A stretch of 64,000 nt of DNA from an uncultured Clostridia bacterium. Its GTDB lineage: Bacteria; Bacillota; Clostridia; TANB77; CAG-508. Every line of letters starts with the position of its first letter. The first letter of the stretch is position 1. Positions 1 to 8,527 of this stretch are shown here, one piece after another. A model generated the notes under the pieces. That model saw only the letters and a program-made list of their open reading frames with translations. It was not told the origin of the DNA and made no database searches. The stretch covers positions 1-64,000 of the forward strand of contig CAKPFO010000004.1 in NCBI GenBank assembly GCA_934153805.1, given 5' to 3'. The position numbers were made by a program, and so were the translations under genes.

Positions 1-78
1 GGAGTCACATTCTTATATTGTATTGTAGCAAGTTATGCAAAGAAAATTTATATAAAGAAATATAAGGAATGGATATAA
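1..78 (+). CDS. C-terminal tail of an unidentified protein, cut by window edge
   Basis: An open frame enters from the left edge and ends with TAA at 76-78, giving 25 residues with a hydrophobic start and a lysine-rich end (it finishes KKYKEWI). That looks like the cytoplasmic tail of a membrane protein. It lies 33 bp upstream of dgkA on the same strand and could share its operon. Too little remains to name the family, and the frame could be fortuitous. Confidence 0.4.
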   Translation, partial: GVTFLYCIVASYAKKIYIKKYKEWI

Positions 79-111
79 AAAATAAAATATTAAAAATATG
101 AGAGGGAATAA

Positions 112-474
112 ATGAAAGAAAAAATAAAGAAAATAACAAATAGCTTTAAATATGCAGGGGAAGGCTTTTGGGCATCATTAAAAACTGAAAGAAATATGAA
201 AATTCATATTTCAATAATGCTTATGGTTATTATTGCAGGAATTTTGTTAAAAATTAATAAATATGAATGGATTATATGCATAATATGTTTTGCAACAGTA
301 ATTAGTGGAGAATTATTTAACACAGCTATAGAGGTTGTTGTAGATATGGTAATGCCGCATAAAGATGAAAAGGCAAAACTAGCTAAGGATGTTGCAGCAA
401 GTGCAGTATTAGTATTAGCTATAGGAGCGGCAATAATAGGATTAGTAATATTTATACCTAAAATATTTTATTAA
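112..474 (+). CDS. dgkA: Diacylglycerol/undecaprenol kinase, DgkA family
   Basis: The 120-residue protein has the size and layout of the small integral-membrane DgkA kinases: three hydrophobic segments and the family signature GELFNTAIE followed by VVD at about residues 67-79, then KLAKDVAASAVL at about 88-100. In Gram-positive bacteria this family mainly phosphorylates undecaprenol, feeding the lipid carrier pool for cell-wall synthesis; that is family knowledge. The start at 112 follows a purine-rich GAGAGGG site. In many Firmicutes dgkA sits next to ybeY, but here ybeY is about 16 kb away. Confidence 0.92.
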   Translation: MKEKIKKITNSFKYAGEGFWASLKTERNMKIHISIMLMVIIAGILLKINKYEWIICIICFATVISGELFNTAIEVVVDMVMPHKDEKAKLAKDVAASAVLVLAIGAAIIGLVIFIPKIFY

Positions 475-556
475 ACTATTTAAAGTTGGAAATTTTAGAG
501 GATGCATTGTGTAAACTAAAATGCTCATTCATAATATTTTAGTCTAGAAACAGAAG

Positions 557-589
557 AAAAGGTCGACGAAAAAATGTTGACCTTTTTTT
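557..589 (+). terminator. Rho-independent terminator after dgkA
   Basis: An AAAAGGTC arm pairs with GACCTTTT across a short A-rich loop and is followed by a run of T. Its 3' arm also supplies the -35 box of the adhE promoter. Confidence 0.8.
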
Positions 590-605
590 CATGTTAATAT
601 ATAAT
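577..605 (+). promoter_or_regulatory. Sigma-A-type promoter of adhE
   Basis: TTGACC at 577-582, a 17-bp spacer and TATAAT at 600-605 give a near-consensus promoter with a start near 612. The -35 box lies inside the 3' arm of the upstream terminator. A TGTTAA half-site in the spacer could belong to a Rex-type redox operator, but no full palindrome is visible. Confidence 0.75.
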
Positions 606-668
606 GGAAATGTAATTTTAAAAGTATAACAAAAGATTGCAAAAAGAACAAAAGAAAGGATGAATGCA

Positions 669-3272
669 ATGGCAGAATATACAGAAGAAGAGCAAGCTAG
701 AGTAAAACAGATGATAGATGATTTAGTAGAAAAAGCAAAAATAGCATCTGAAGAATATATGAAGCTAAATCAAGAACAAGTAAATAAAATAGTTAAAGCT
801 ATGTCTATGGCAGGGTTAGAACATCATATGGAACTTGCAAAGATGGCTGTAGAGGAGACCGAACGTGGTATTTATGAAGATAAAATAACTAAGAATATGT
901 TTGCAACTGAATATATTTACCACAGTATTAAATATGATAAAACAGTTGGAGTAATAAATGAAAATGAAGAAGAAGGATATGAAGAAATAGCAGAACCAAT
1001 AGGAGTTATTGCCGGTGTAACACCAGTTACAAATCCAACTTCTACAACAATGTTTAAGTCTATAATTGCAGCTAAAACAAGAAATGTAATTATATTTGGA
1101 TTTCATCCATCAGCACAAAAATGTAGTTCAAAAGCAGCAGAAATTTTAAGAGATGCAGCAGTAGCAGCTGGAGCACCAGAAAATTGCATTTTGTGGATAG
1201 AAGAACCATCAATATTAGCTACAAATACTTTAATGAATCATCCAGGAGTTGATTTAATTTTGGCAACAGGTGGAACTGGAATGGTAAGAGCAGCCTACTC
1301 TTGCGGTAAGCCAGCACTAGGAGTTGGACCAGGAAACGTACCTTGCTATATAGAAAAAACAGCAAAGTTAAAAACATCTGTGAATGATTTAGTACTTTCT
1401 AAATCATTTGATAATGGAATGATATGTGCTTCTGAACAATCTGTAATAGTTGATAACGAAATTCATGAAGAATTTGAAAAATTAATGAAAGAAGCTGGAT
1501 GTTATTTCCTAAGTGAAGACGAGACTAATAGATTACGCCAAAGTATGTTTATAGAAGAAAAAGGATGTGCTTTAAATTCTGATATAGTTGGAAAAAGTCC
1601 ATATAATATAGCAAAAGGTGCTGGAATAGAAGTGCCTAGAGATACGAAAGTATTAGTATTACATGAAAATGGAGTAGGAATAGAGTATCCATTTTCAAAG
1701 GAAAAATTAAGTCCAGTTCTTGCATACTATGTTGTAGAAAATGCGAACGAGGGTATAGAACTTGCAGAAAAACTAATTGAATTTGGAGGATTAGGACATT
1801 CAGCAGTTATACATTCAGAAAATGAAGAAGTTATAAATAGGTTTGCTAAAAAGGTAAAAGTTGGAAGAATTATTGTAAATTCACCTTCAACACATGGAGC
1901 TATTGGAGATATATATAATACTAATTTACCATCACTTACACTTGGATGTGGAAGCTTTGGTGGAAACTCTACAACAGCAAATGTTAGTAGTGCTAATTTA
2001 ATTAATATTAAAAAAGTAGCAAAAAGGAGAGTTAATATGCAATGGTTCAAAGTTCCAAATAAAATATATTTTGAAGCAGGTTCAATAGCGTACTTAGAAA
2101 AAATGCCAAATATATCAAGAGCATTTATCGTAACAGACGAATCTATGGTTAAATTTGGATATGTAGATAAAATTTTATATCATTTAAGAAAAAGAAATGA
2201 ATATGTACATTCAGAAATCTTTTCAGATGTAGAGTCTGACCCATCATTTGATACAATAAAAAAAGGTGTAGCAATGATGAATGAATTTAAGCCAGATGTT
2301 ATTATTGCATTAGGAGGTGGAAGCCCAATAGATGCAGCAAAAGGAATGTGGCTTTTCTATGAGCATCCAGATGCAGATGTAGAAGGATTAAAACTTAAAT
2401 TCATGGATATTAGAAAACGTACATATAAATTTCCAACGCTTGGAGAAAAAGCAAAAATGGTAGCTATACCAACTACTTCTGGAACAGGCTCAGAAGTAAC
2501 ATCATTTGCAGTAATAACAGATAAAACAATAAACAAAAAATATCCTTTAGCAGATTATGAATTAACACCAGATGTAGCAATTGTTGACCCTGACTTAGTA
2601 ATGAGCTTGCCACAAAAAATTACAGCAGATACAGGAATGGATGTTTTAACACATGCAATTGAAAGTTATGTTTCTAACATGGCATCTGATTATACAGATG
2701 GACTAGCAGAAAAAGCTGTAGAATTAGTATTTAAAAATTTAAGACAAGCATATAATCATGGAGATGATAAAGTCGCTCGTGAAAAAATGCATAATGCAAG
2801 TACAATTGCAGGAATGGCATTTACAAATGCATTTTTAGGAATAAATCACTCACTAGCACACAAAATAGGGGCAGAGTTCCACTTAGCTCATGGAAGAATA
2901 AATGCAATTTTACTTCCATATGTTATTCGTTATAATGCAAGTAAGCCAACAAAATTTGTATCATTCCCTAAATATGAATATTTTATAGCAGACCAAAAAT
3001 ATGCAGATTTATCAAGAAGAATGAACTTCCCAGCATATACAAATGAGGAAGGAGTATATTCGTTAATAGAAGAAATTAAAAAATTAAATGCAGATTTAGG
3101 AATACCAAGTTCATTTAAAGAACAAGGTGTAGATGAACAAGAATTTTTAAGCAAAGTAGATATGTTAGCAGAAAGAGCGTTTGAAGACCAATGTACAACA
3201 GCAAATCCACGATTACCTTTAGTAGAGGAATTAAAGCAAATACTACTAGATAGTTACTATGGAATTATGTAA
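669..3272 (+). CDS. adhE: Bifunctional acetaldehyde-CoA/alcohol dehydrogenase AdhE
   Basis: This enzyme reduces acetyl-CoA to acetaldehyde and then to ethanol, recycling NADH in fermentation. The first half (about residues 1-440) is a CoA-acylating aldehyde dehydrogenase with GVTPVTNPTSTTMFK and the catalytic Cys253 in NGMICASEQS. The second half is an iron alcohol dehydrogenase with GGGSPIDAAKGMW and metal-ligand histidines in MDVLTHAIE and INHSLAHKIGAEFHLAHG. The 867-residue length is normal. An ATG at 660 abuts the ribosome-binding site AGAAAGG with no spacer; the in-frame ATG at 669 is 9 nt away and is preferred. It is monocistronic, with its own promoter, and has no CGG codon. Confidence 0.97.
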   Translation: MAEYTEEEQARVKQMIDDLVEKAKIASEEYMKLNQEQVNKIVKAMSMAGLEHHMELAKMAVEETERGIYEDKITKNMFATEYIYHSIKYDKTVGVINENEEEGYEEIAEPIGVIAGVTPVTNPTSTTMFKSIIAAKTRNVIIFGFHPSAQKCSSKAAEILRDAAVAAGAPENCILWIEEPSILATNTLMNHPGVDLILATGGTGMVRAAYSCGKPALGVGPGNVPCYIEKTAKLKTSVNDLVLSKSFDNGMICASEQSVIVDNEIHEEFEKLMKEAGCYFLSEDETNRLRQSMFIEEKGCALNSDIVGKSPYNIAKGAGIEVPRDTKVLVLHENGVGIEYPFSKEKLSPVLAYYVVENANEGIELAEKLIEFGGLGHSAVIHSENEEVINRFAKKVKVGRIIVNSPSTHGAIGDIYNTNLPSLTLGCGSFGGNSTTANVSSANLINIKKVAKRRVNMQWFKVPNKIYFEAGSIAYLEKMPNISRAFIVTDESMVKFGYVDKILYHLRKRNEYVHSEIFSDVESDPSFDTIKKGVAMMNEFKPDVIIALGGGSPIDAAKGMWLFYEHPDADVEGLKLKFMDIRKRTYKFPTLGEKAKMVAIPTTSGTGSEVTSFAVITDKTINKKYPLADYELTPDVAIVDPDLVMSLPQKITADTGMDVLTHAIESYVSNMASDYTDGLAEKAVELVFKNLRQAYNHGDDKVAREKMHNASTIAGMAFTNAFLGINHSLAHKIGAEFHLAHGRINAILLPYVIRYNASKPTKFVSFPKYEYFIADQKYADLSRRMNFPAYTNEEGVYSLIEEIKKLNADLGIPSSFKEQGVDEQEFLSKVDMLAERAFEDQCTTANPRLPLVEELKQILLDSYYGIM

Positions 3273-3278
3273 AAAATG

Positions 3279-3307
3279 TTGATATTATGGAAACATTGTG
3301 GTATAAT
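3279..3307 (+). promoter_or_regulatory. Promoter of the SH3/VanW gene
   Basis: TTGATA at 3279-3284, a 17-bp spacer and TATAAT at 3302-3307, beginning just past the adhE stop codon. Confidence 0.65.
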
Positions 3308-3348
3308 AATTTTTGCAAGAAAAATTATACATAAAAGGAGGACTTCAA

Positions 3349-4137
3349 ATGAAGCACCGGAAAAAAATATTATTAACACAAATTGTAGTTTTAACAGCTA
3401 TGCTTGTTTTATTTATTACTGGAACCACAATGGCAGCTAGTGATTATAGAGAAAAAGCATATGTAAATGTTAGAACTAGCCTCAATTTAAGAGAACAACC
3501 CACCACAAAATCAAATGTTATTGGAAAACTTACACCTGGAGAACTTGTTACTCTATTACAGGGAAACGTAGAAACAGATACCTGGGTAGAAGTAGCAACA
3601 CAAGATGGAAAGAAAGGCTATGTAAGTACAAAATATTTAAAAATGCCAAGAATGAACCAGGAAGACTATGAAGTCGTGTCAGTTGCAGTAATAACTGCAG
3701 AAAGCAGTTCTGAAAACAGAAACTTTAATATGTCAAAAGCATGTGAAAGTTTAAATGGAATGATAATGTTTTCAGGGGACAAATTTGACTGGTATGGAGA
3801 ATATGGTGTTGGAGAGGCAAGTCTTGAAAGAGGCTACAAAGAAGCATTGGTAATGGAAGGTGGTAAAAGCGTAATGGGAGAAGGTGGAGGAGTCTGCCAA
3901 GTAAGTACAGCTTTATATAATTGCATAAATAAACTTGGAATAGAGCCTGAAGAAATTAACCACCATTCTAAAGCAGTATCGTATGTGCCAAAAGGAATGG
4001 ATGCAACCGTGGCATATTCAAATAACAAAGATTATATGAAAAATTTTGTATTTACAAATACATTAGACTATACTTTGATATTTGAAGCATATGCAGACGG
4101 ACCACAGGTCGTAGTAATAGCATATAGAGAAAGATAA
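3349..4137 (+). CDS. Exported SH3-domain and VanW-like protein
   Basis: The 262-residue protein starts with a basic, hydrophobic secretion segment (about residues 1-30) and a bacterial SH3 domain (VNVRTSLNLREQP at about 38-50, through GKKGYVSTKYL). A VanW domain follows, recognised by GGGVCQVSTALYN near residue 182 and NHHSKAVSYVPKGMDATVAY. VanW-type proteins accompany some vancomycin-resistance clusters but are common in Clostridia with unknown cell-envelope roles. The start at 3349 follows AAAAGGAGG at ideal spacing; upstream in-frame ATG 3313 has no such site. Codon 4 is CGG, a codon almost absent from this window. Here the zero frame stays open, and a +1 shift would hit a stop within a few codons. 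Confidence 0.9.
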   Translation: MKHRKKILLTQIVVLTAMLVLFITGTTMAASDYREKAYVNVRTSLNLREQPTTKSNVIGKLTPGELVTLLQGNVETDTWVEVATQDGKKGYVSTKYLKMPRMNQEDYEVVSVAVITAESSSENRNFNMSKACESLNGMIMFSGDKFDWYGEYGVGEASLERGYKEALVMEGGKSVMGEGGGVCQVSTALYNCINKLGIEPEEINHHSKAVSYVPKGMDATVAYSNNKDYMKNFVFTNTLDYTLIFEAYADGPQVVVIAYRER

Positions 4138-4187
4138 AATAAAGGAAGACTTTCAAAAGTTTGAAAGTCTTCCTTTATTTTATCTTT
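4130..4187. terminator. Bidirectional terminator with 28-bp arms
   Basis: Arms 4130-4157 and 4160-4187 pair over 28 positions (one or no wobble) around a 2-nt AG centre, with T-rich tails on both strands. It overlaps the last codons of the VanW gene and ends just before the stop codon of the convergent aspS, so it can terminate both. Confidence 0.9.
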
Positions 4188-4190
4188 TAG

Positions 4191-5939
4191 TTATTTTATA
4201 TCTAATTTAATATGAACATCACGTAATTGTTCTCTTGTTACATTTCCAGGAGCTCCCATCATTAAATCTTGAGCTTTACTGTTCATAGGGAAGGCAATAA
4301 CGTCTCGTATTGTTTCACTATCAGTTAAAAGCATAAGCATACGATCTACTCCAGGAGCAATACCGGCATGTGGTGGAGCACCAAATTGAAATGCGTTAAA
4401 TAATGCAGGAAACTTTTCTTCAATATGCTCTTTATTGTAGCCAGCAAGTTCAAAAGCTTTAATCATAATTTCTGGGTCATGGTTTCTAACAGCGCCAGAA
4501 GAAAGCTCAATTCCATTACAAACAATGTCATATTGATAAGCAACTATATCTAAAGGATTCATGGTATTTAAGGCTTCTAATCCGCCTTGTGGCATAGAAA
4601 ATGGATTATGATTAAATGCAATATTTCCTCTTTCATCTAATTCATACATTGGAAAATCTACAATCCAGCAGAATTTAAATAAACTTTCATCTATTAAATT
4701 TAAACGTTTACCAAGTTCAGTTCTAATCTGACCAGCAAGTTCAGTTGCTCTTTTTTCATTATCTGCAATAAAGAAAATAGTATCTCCTTTGTCTAAATTA
4801 GCTAAGTCCATAAGTTCTTTTTTTAGCTCATCTGGAATAAATTTATCAATAGGACCTTTGTAAGATAAGTCATCTTGAACCTCTAAATATCCTAGGCCAC
4901 CCATACCAATATGCATTGCAAATTCAAGCATTTTTTCATGGAAACCTTTAGACATATGTCCTTTAACTTTAATAGCACGGACAGTTCTATCTATAAATGG
5001 TTTAAAAGTACATTTGCTAAAGAATTCTGATAAATCTACAATAACTAAAGGATTTCTTAAATCTGGCTTATCACTACCATATTTTAACATAGCCTCTTTA
5101 TATGCTATTCTTGGAAAAGGATACTCTGCTACCTTTTTATCAGAAAATTTAGAAAAAGTATTATAAACAACAGGTTCAATAACTGAAAACACATCTTCTT
5201 GTGTAGCATAGCTCATTTCCATATCTAATTGATAAAATTCACCAGGAGCTCTATCAGCTCTTGCATCTTCATCTCTAAAACAAGGTGCAATTTGGAAATA
5301 TTTATCTATTCCAGAAACCATTAAAAGTTGTTTAAACTGTTGAGGTGCTTGAGGAAGAGCATAAAATTTTCCAGGGTGAATTCTACTAGGAACTAAATAG
5401 TCCCTAGCACCTTCTGGTGAAGAACTAGTAAGTATTGGTGTTTGAACTTCTAAAAAACCTTGTTCTATCATTTGATTTCTTAAAAATTGAATAACTTGAG
5501 CTCTTAAAATTAAATTATTTTTTAATTTATCATTTCTTAAATCTAAAAATCTATATTGAAGCCTTAAGTCTTCTCTAATTTGACTATTGCCGTTAACCTC
5601 AAAAGGAAGATTTTTAGTACGTTTACCTAAAATTTCAATTTTTTCAATAGCAATTTCAACTAAACCAGTTTTAATTTTTTCATTAACAGTTTCAGGGTCT
5701 CTTTTTCTAACAGTTCCTTCAACGCAAACAGAAGATTCAACAGGAATGTGAGAAGCAAAGTCAACATCTACTTTATCAGCAGAGGTAACAACTTGTGTAA
5801 CTCCATACATATCCCTAATATCTAAGAAAACAAGTCCTCCAAAATCACGAATGGTTTGTACAAAACCTGCAATTTTAACTTTTTTTCCAACATCCTCTAA
5901 ACAAATTTCATTACAATTATGAGTTCTATAAAAGCTCAT
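4191..5939 (-). CDS. aspS: Aspartyl-tRNA synthetase, T-box-controlled copy
   Basis: This class II synthetase of 582 residues has the bacterial AspRS layout: an N-terminal OB-fold anticodon domain (VKIAGFVQTIRDFGG), LPQAPQQFKQLLM, motif 2 around CFRDEDARADRAPGEFYQLD, a central insertion domain and motif 3 with APGVDRMLMLLTD. ATG at 5939 follows AAAGGAG with 8-nt spacing; an upstream in-frame ATG at 5948 lacks spacing. A second full-length aspS lies at 60002-61756, without a T-box, and asnS lies at 55959-57350. The leader of this copy looks specific for tRNA-Asn rather than tRNA-Asp, so it may be a non-discriminating enzyme serving Asn-tRNA formation. Discrimination cannot be read from sequence with certainty. 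Confidence 0.95.
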   Translation of the reverse strand: MSFYRTHNCNEICLEDVGKKVKIAGFVQTIRDFGGLVFLDIRDMYGVTQVVTSADKVDVDFASHIPVESSVCVEGTVRKRDPETVNEKIKTGLVEIAIEKIEILGKRTKNLPFEVNGNSQIREDLRLQYRFLDLRNDKLKNNLILRAQVIQFLRNQMIEQGFLEVQTPILTSSSPEGARDYLVPSRIHPGKFYALPQAPQQFKQLLMVSGIDKYFQIAPCFRDEDARADRAPGEFYQLDMEMSYATQEDVFSVIEPVVYNTFSKFSDKKVAEYPFPRIAYKEAMLKYGSDKPDLRNPLVIVDLSEFFSKCTFKPFIDRTVRAIKVKGHMSKGFHEKMLEFAMHIGMGGLGYLEVQDDLSYKGPIDKFIPDELKKELMDLANLDKGDTIFFIADNEKRATELAGQIRTELGKRLNLIDESLFKFCWIVDFPMYELDERGNIAFNHNPFSMPQGGLEALNTMNPLDIVAYQYDIVCNGIELSSGAVRNHDPEIMIKAFELAGYNKEHIEEKFPALFNAFQFGAPPHAGIAPGVDRMLMLLTDSETIRDVIAFPMNSKAQDLMMGAPGNVTREQLRDVHIKLDIK

Positions 5940-5948
5940 AAAAAACAC

Positions 5949-6203
5949 TCCTTTCTTATTGTGTGGACGTAATTTTTAGCCTGTTTTTAGGCACAAAAAA
6001 ACGTCCAACTGCATAATGCAGGGACGAAATAACTTCCGCGGTGCCACCCTAACTTGAAGGCAAAAGCCTTCCACTTTATTTAAAGTGCTCCAATGTGTTT
6101 CATTTACTACGTTTTTCTAAAAAGGCTCTCAGCGCATCCACCTTTATTCTCTGTTTAGTAACCTTTAGTAAATTTTCATTTTCATAGCAATTAATTTTTA
6201 ATT
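5949..6203 (-). promoter_or_regulatory. T-box leader of aspS
   Basis: The minus-strand leader carries the T-box antiterminator core AGGGTGGCACCGCGG (complement of 6036-6050), an AGAGA-type motif and GGTGG near 6138-6150, a small CACTTT/AAAGTG hairpin, and the downstream terminator. The base helix of stem I can form between complement 6166-6173 (ATTTACTA) and 6102-6109 (TAGTAAAT). Immediately 5' of the second strand is AAC (complement 6111-6113), a possible Asn specifier; no GAC or GAT sits in an equivalent place. The TGGC bulge fits a tRNA with discriminator G, true of both tRNA-Asn and tRNA-Asp. The class is secure; the specifier is an inference. Confidence 0.92.
5994..6026 (-). terminator. 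Regulatory terminator of the T-box leader
   Basis: On the minus strand CGTCC-CTGCAT pairs with TGCAG-TT-GGACG and runs into seven T. The hairpin would be excluded when the antiterminator forms on uncharged tRNA. Confidence 0.88.
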
Positions 6204-6209
6204 TTAAAT

Positions 6210-6238
6210 ATTTTACATAGTATATTCAAATTTGTCAA
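6210..6238 (-). promoter_or_regulatory. Promoter of the T-box-aspS transcript
   Basis: On the minus strand TTGACA (6238-6233), a 17-bp spacer and TAAAAT (6215-6210) put transcription start near 6203, just upstream of stem I. Confidence 0.8.
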
Positions 6239-6416
6239 TAAATATTAATAAAAAAATTGAAAAAATTGTGAAAAATTGCAAATAACATAATAAAACAATA
6301 TATCAATAATGTAGCAAAATGTGGCAAAGTGTCATAATTTTGTATACGATTTGTTTCATAAAAATGAATATATGTGAATATATATTTAATAGAAATAAAA
6401 ATAAGGGGGATTTTTT

Positions 6417-6626
6417 ATGGAATATACTAAAGATGTTGTTTTTAATGTACAATATGGACAAGATTCAAAAAAGATAAGACTAAGAGATAAAAAAAGAAAG
6501 GGAGTATTATTAAAATTCTATAATAAGAATAAATTCATAATTTATACATTAGGTTTAACAATAGTATTTGTAAGTATAGATTTGTGCATGGTGTATAATT
6601 TTATAAATATTTTAACATCAATATAA
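6417..6626 (+). CDS. Small single-pass membrane protein, unknown
   Basis: The 69-residue protein has a charged N-terminal half (RLRDKKRKG at about 22-30) and one hydrophobic segment (about 39-64, FIIYTLGLTIVFVSIDLCMV), so it is probably membrane-anchored with a cytoplasmic basic region. It is preceded by a strong GGGGGA site 7 nt before the ATG. I do not recognise a family. It stands alone between the divergent aspS leader and the methyltransferase gene. Confidence 0.65.
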   Translation: MEYTKDVVFNVQYGQDSKKIRLRDKKRKGVLLKFYNKNKFIIYTLGLTIVFVSIDLCMVYNFINILTSI

Positions 6627-6718
6627 TAGAAAAGTAAGCAGAATCTTATTATCATTTTATAAAATAATAAGAAGATGCAATATTTTATGAAATGCTTATA
6701 GCAAAATCCACAATATAA

Positions 6719-6747
6719 TTGAAAAATGTTAATAAATCTGCTATAAT
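6719..6747 (+). promoter_or_regulatory. Promoter of the methyltransferase-pseudouridine synthase pair
   Basis: TTGAAA at 6719-6724, a 17-bp spacer and TATAAT at 6742-6747, with start near 6754. Confidence 0.75.
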
Positions 6748-6763
6748 TCTAATATGAGATTAA

Positions 6764-6803
6764 TAAAGGCATGGAAGAGGATAAAACCAAATCTATGCCT
6801 TTA
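6764..6803 (+). other. 5'-UTR stem-loop just upstream of the ribosome-binding site
   Basis: AAAGGCAT and ATGCCTTT, 8-bp perfect complements, bracket an A-rich loop and end directly before the AGAAGGA ribosome-binding site. It could modulate translation. No known riboswitch consensus was recognised. Confidence 0.5.
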
Positions 6804-6821
6804 AGAAGGAATGTGATAAAA

Positions 6822-7685
6822 ATGATAGTAACAAATAATTGGAAAGATTATGAAATATTAGATATGGCAGATGGAGAAAAATTAGAGCGCTGGAAAGATA
6901 TTATTTTAGTAAGGCCAGACCCACAAATAATATGGAAAGATAAAAGTTTTCCTAAAAAGTGGAATGATATAAATGCTAAATATATAAGAAGCAATACTGG
7001 TGGAGGTAAATGGGAGTATAAAAAGAAAGTACCAAATGCATGGCAAGTAAACTATAAAAATTTAACATTTAATATAAAGCCAATGGGATTTAAACATACA
7101 GGACTATTCCCAGAGCAAGCAGCTAATTGGGATTGGATGATGGATAAAATAAAAAATGTCAAGAGAGAAATAAAGGTATTAAATTTATTTGCATATACTG
7201 GTGGAGCAACAGTGGCTTGTTTAGCAGCAGGAGCTAGCGTTTGTCATGTAGATAGTTCTAAAGGAATGGTAGCATGGGCAAAAGAAAATGTTATATCGTC
7301 AGGTTTACAAGATAGACCTGTTAGATACATTGTAGATGATGTCGTTAAATTCGTAAACAGAGAAATAAGAAGAGGCAATAAATATGATGCTATAATTATG
7401 GATCCACCTTCATACGGAAGAGGTGCAAATGGAGAAGTATGGAAATTTGAGGATAATTTATGTGATTTAGTAGAGCTATGTTCAAAAGTATTATCAGACA
7501 ATCCATTATTTTTCTTAATAAATTCTTATACAACAGGAATATCAAGTACAGTACTAGAAAATATATTAAATTTAAATATAGAAAAAAAATATGGAGGAAA
7601 GGTAAGCAATGGCGAAATAGGTCTTCCAATGACAAACTCAAAACTAATATTACCATGTGGAATTTATGGTAGATGGGAGAAATAA
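6822..7685 (+). CDS. SAM-dependent methyltransferase, RlmI/PF10672-like
   Basis: The product (287 residues from 6822) is a class I methyltransferase of the type related to 23S rRNA cytosine methylases: a SAM-binding VLNLFAYTGGATVACLAAGA (about residues 117-136 from this start), an acidic VDSSKG loop and the catalytic-type IMDPPSYGRG. The N-terminal third (RPDPQIIWK) is typical of this family; no PUA domain is present. ATG 6822 lies 11 nt after AGAAGGA. The in-frame ATG at 6771 lies inside a stem-loop with poor spacing. It is followed with 1 nt gap by a pseudouridine synthase gene, which fits an RNA-modification operon. The exact substrate is not known. Confidence 0.85.
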   Translation: MIVTNNWKDYEILDMADGEKLERWKDIILVRPDPQIIWKDKSFPKKWNDINAKYIRSNTGGGKWEYKKKVPNAWQVNYKNLTFNIKPMGFKHTGLFPEQAANWDWMMDKIKNVKREIKVLNLFAYTGGATVACLAAGASVCHVDSSKGMVAWAKENVISSGLQDRPVRYIVDDVVKFVNREIRRGNKYDAIIMDPPSYGRGANGEVWKFEDNLCDLVELCSKVLSDNPLFFLINSYTTGISSTVLENILNLNIEKKYGGKVSNGEIGLPMTNSKLILPCGIYGRWEK

Positions 7686-7686
7686 A

Positions 7687-8373
7687 ATGCAAAAATTAAA
7701 TGTAATATATGAGGATAACCATATTATTGTTGTAGAAAAAATGGTAAATGTACCTTCACAAGCAGATAAAACAGGTGACTTAGATATGCTTACAATTATA
7801 AAACAATATTTAAAAGAAAAGTACAATAAACCAGGAAATGTATATTTAGGGTTAGTACATAGACTAGATAGACCAGTTGGAGGAGTTATGGTTTTTGCTA
7901 AAACTTCAAAAGCAGCAGCAAGACTAAGTGAACAAGTAAGAGTAAAGGAGTTTAAAAAGAAATACTTAGTTGTAGTAAATGGAAAGATGGAAAACAAAAA
8001 AGGAGTTCTAGAAGATTATCTTTTAAAAAATGAAAAAGCTAACATGAGCAAAGTAGTTAGTAAGGAAACAAAAAATGCTAAATATGCAGCGTTAGATTAT
8101 GAAGTACTAAAATATAATGAAGAAATTGATTTATCAGTATTAAAAATAAACTTACATACAGGAAGGCATCATCAAATAAGAGTACAATTATCTAGTAGAA
8201 ACCATAGCATATATGGAGACCAGAAATATGGTGGAAGAGGCCACGGAAAGCAAATTGCTCTATGGGCATATGAACTTACAATTATTCATCCGGTAACAAA
8301 GGAAGAAATGACATTTAAAGTATTACCAGAAAAAATAGGTTCTTGGAAAATACTTGAAGATGTAAATGTATAA
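7687..8373 (+). CDS. RluA-family RNA pseudouridine synthase
   Basis: The 228-residue protein has the family catalytic motif HRLDRPVGGVMVFAKT at about residues 61-76, whose Asp is the nucleophile, plus the later TGRHHQIRVQL segment. There is no N-terminal S4 domain, which puts it with the short stand-alone members that modify rRNA or tRNA uridines. The start at 7687 follows GGGAG at good spacing and sits one base after the upstream stop, so the two genes are almost certainly co-translated. Confidence 0.9.
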   Translation: MQKLNVIYEDNHIIVVEKMVNVPSQADKTGDLDMLTIIKQYLKEKYNKPGNVYLGLVHRLDRPVGGVMVFAKTSKAAARLSEQVRVKEFKKKYLVVVNGKMENKKGVLEDYLLKNEKANMSKVVSKETKNAKYAALDYEVLKYNEEIDLSVLKINLHTGRHHQIRVQLSSRNHSIYGDQKYGGRGHGKQIALWAYELTIIHPVTKEEMTFKVLPEKIGSWKILEDVNV

Positions 8374-8397
8374 TTATGTTAATTTTATAAACGCAAA

Positions 8398-8430
8398 TAA
8401 AGTCGTATATGAAAATAAAAAGTCGTATTT
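8398..8430 (+). promoter_or_regulatory. Direct repeats upstream of agrB, candidate AgrA site
   Basis: AAAGTCGTAT occurs at 8399-8408 and again at 8419-8428, 20 bp start to start. LytTR-domain regulators such as AgrA bind paired roughly 9-bp repeats about two helical turns apart, and the agrB promoter region lacks a good -35 box. The second repeat is also an arm of the terminator, so the match may be coincidental. Confidence 0.35.
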
Positions 8431-8447
8431 TCGTATACGATTTTTTT
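8417..8447 (+). terminator. Terminator after the pseudouridine synthase gene
   Basis: AAAAAGTCGTAT pairs with ATACGATTTTTTT around a 6-nt loop and ends in T7. Confidence 0.8.
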
Positions 8448-8527
8448 GATCTTATAACAAAAATAAAAAATAGTAAAAAAAAGCTATAAAATGTAATCAG
8501 AAAATGAAAAGGAAATGAGGGGAGCAC

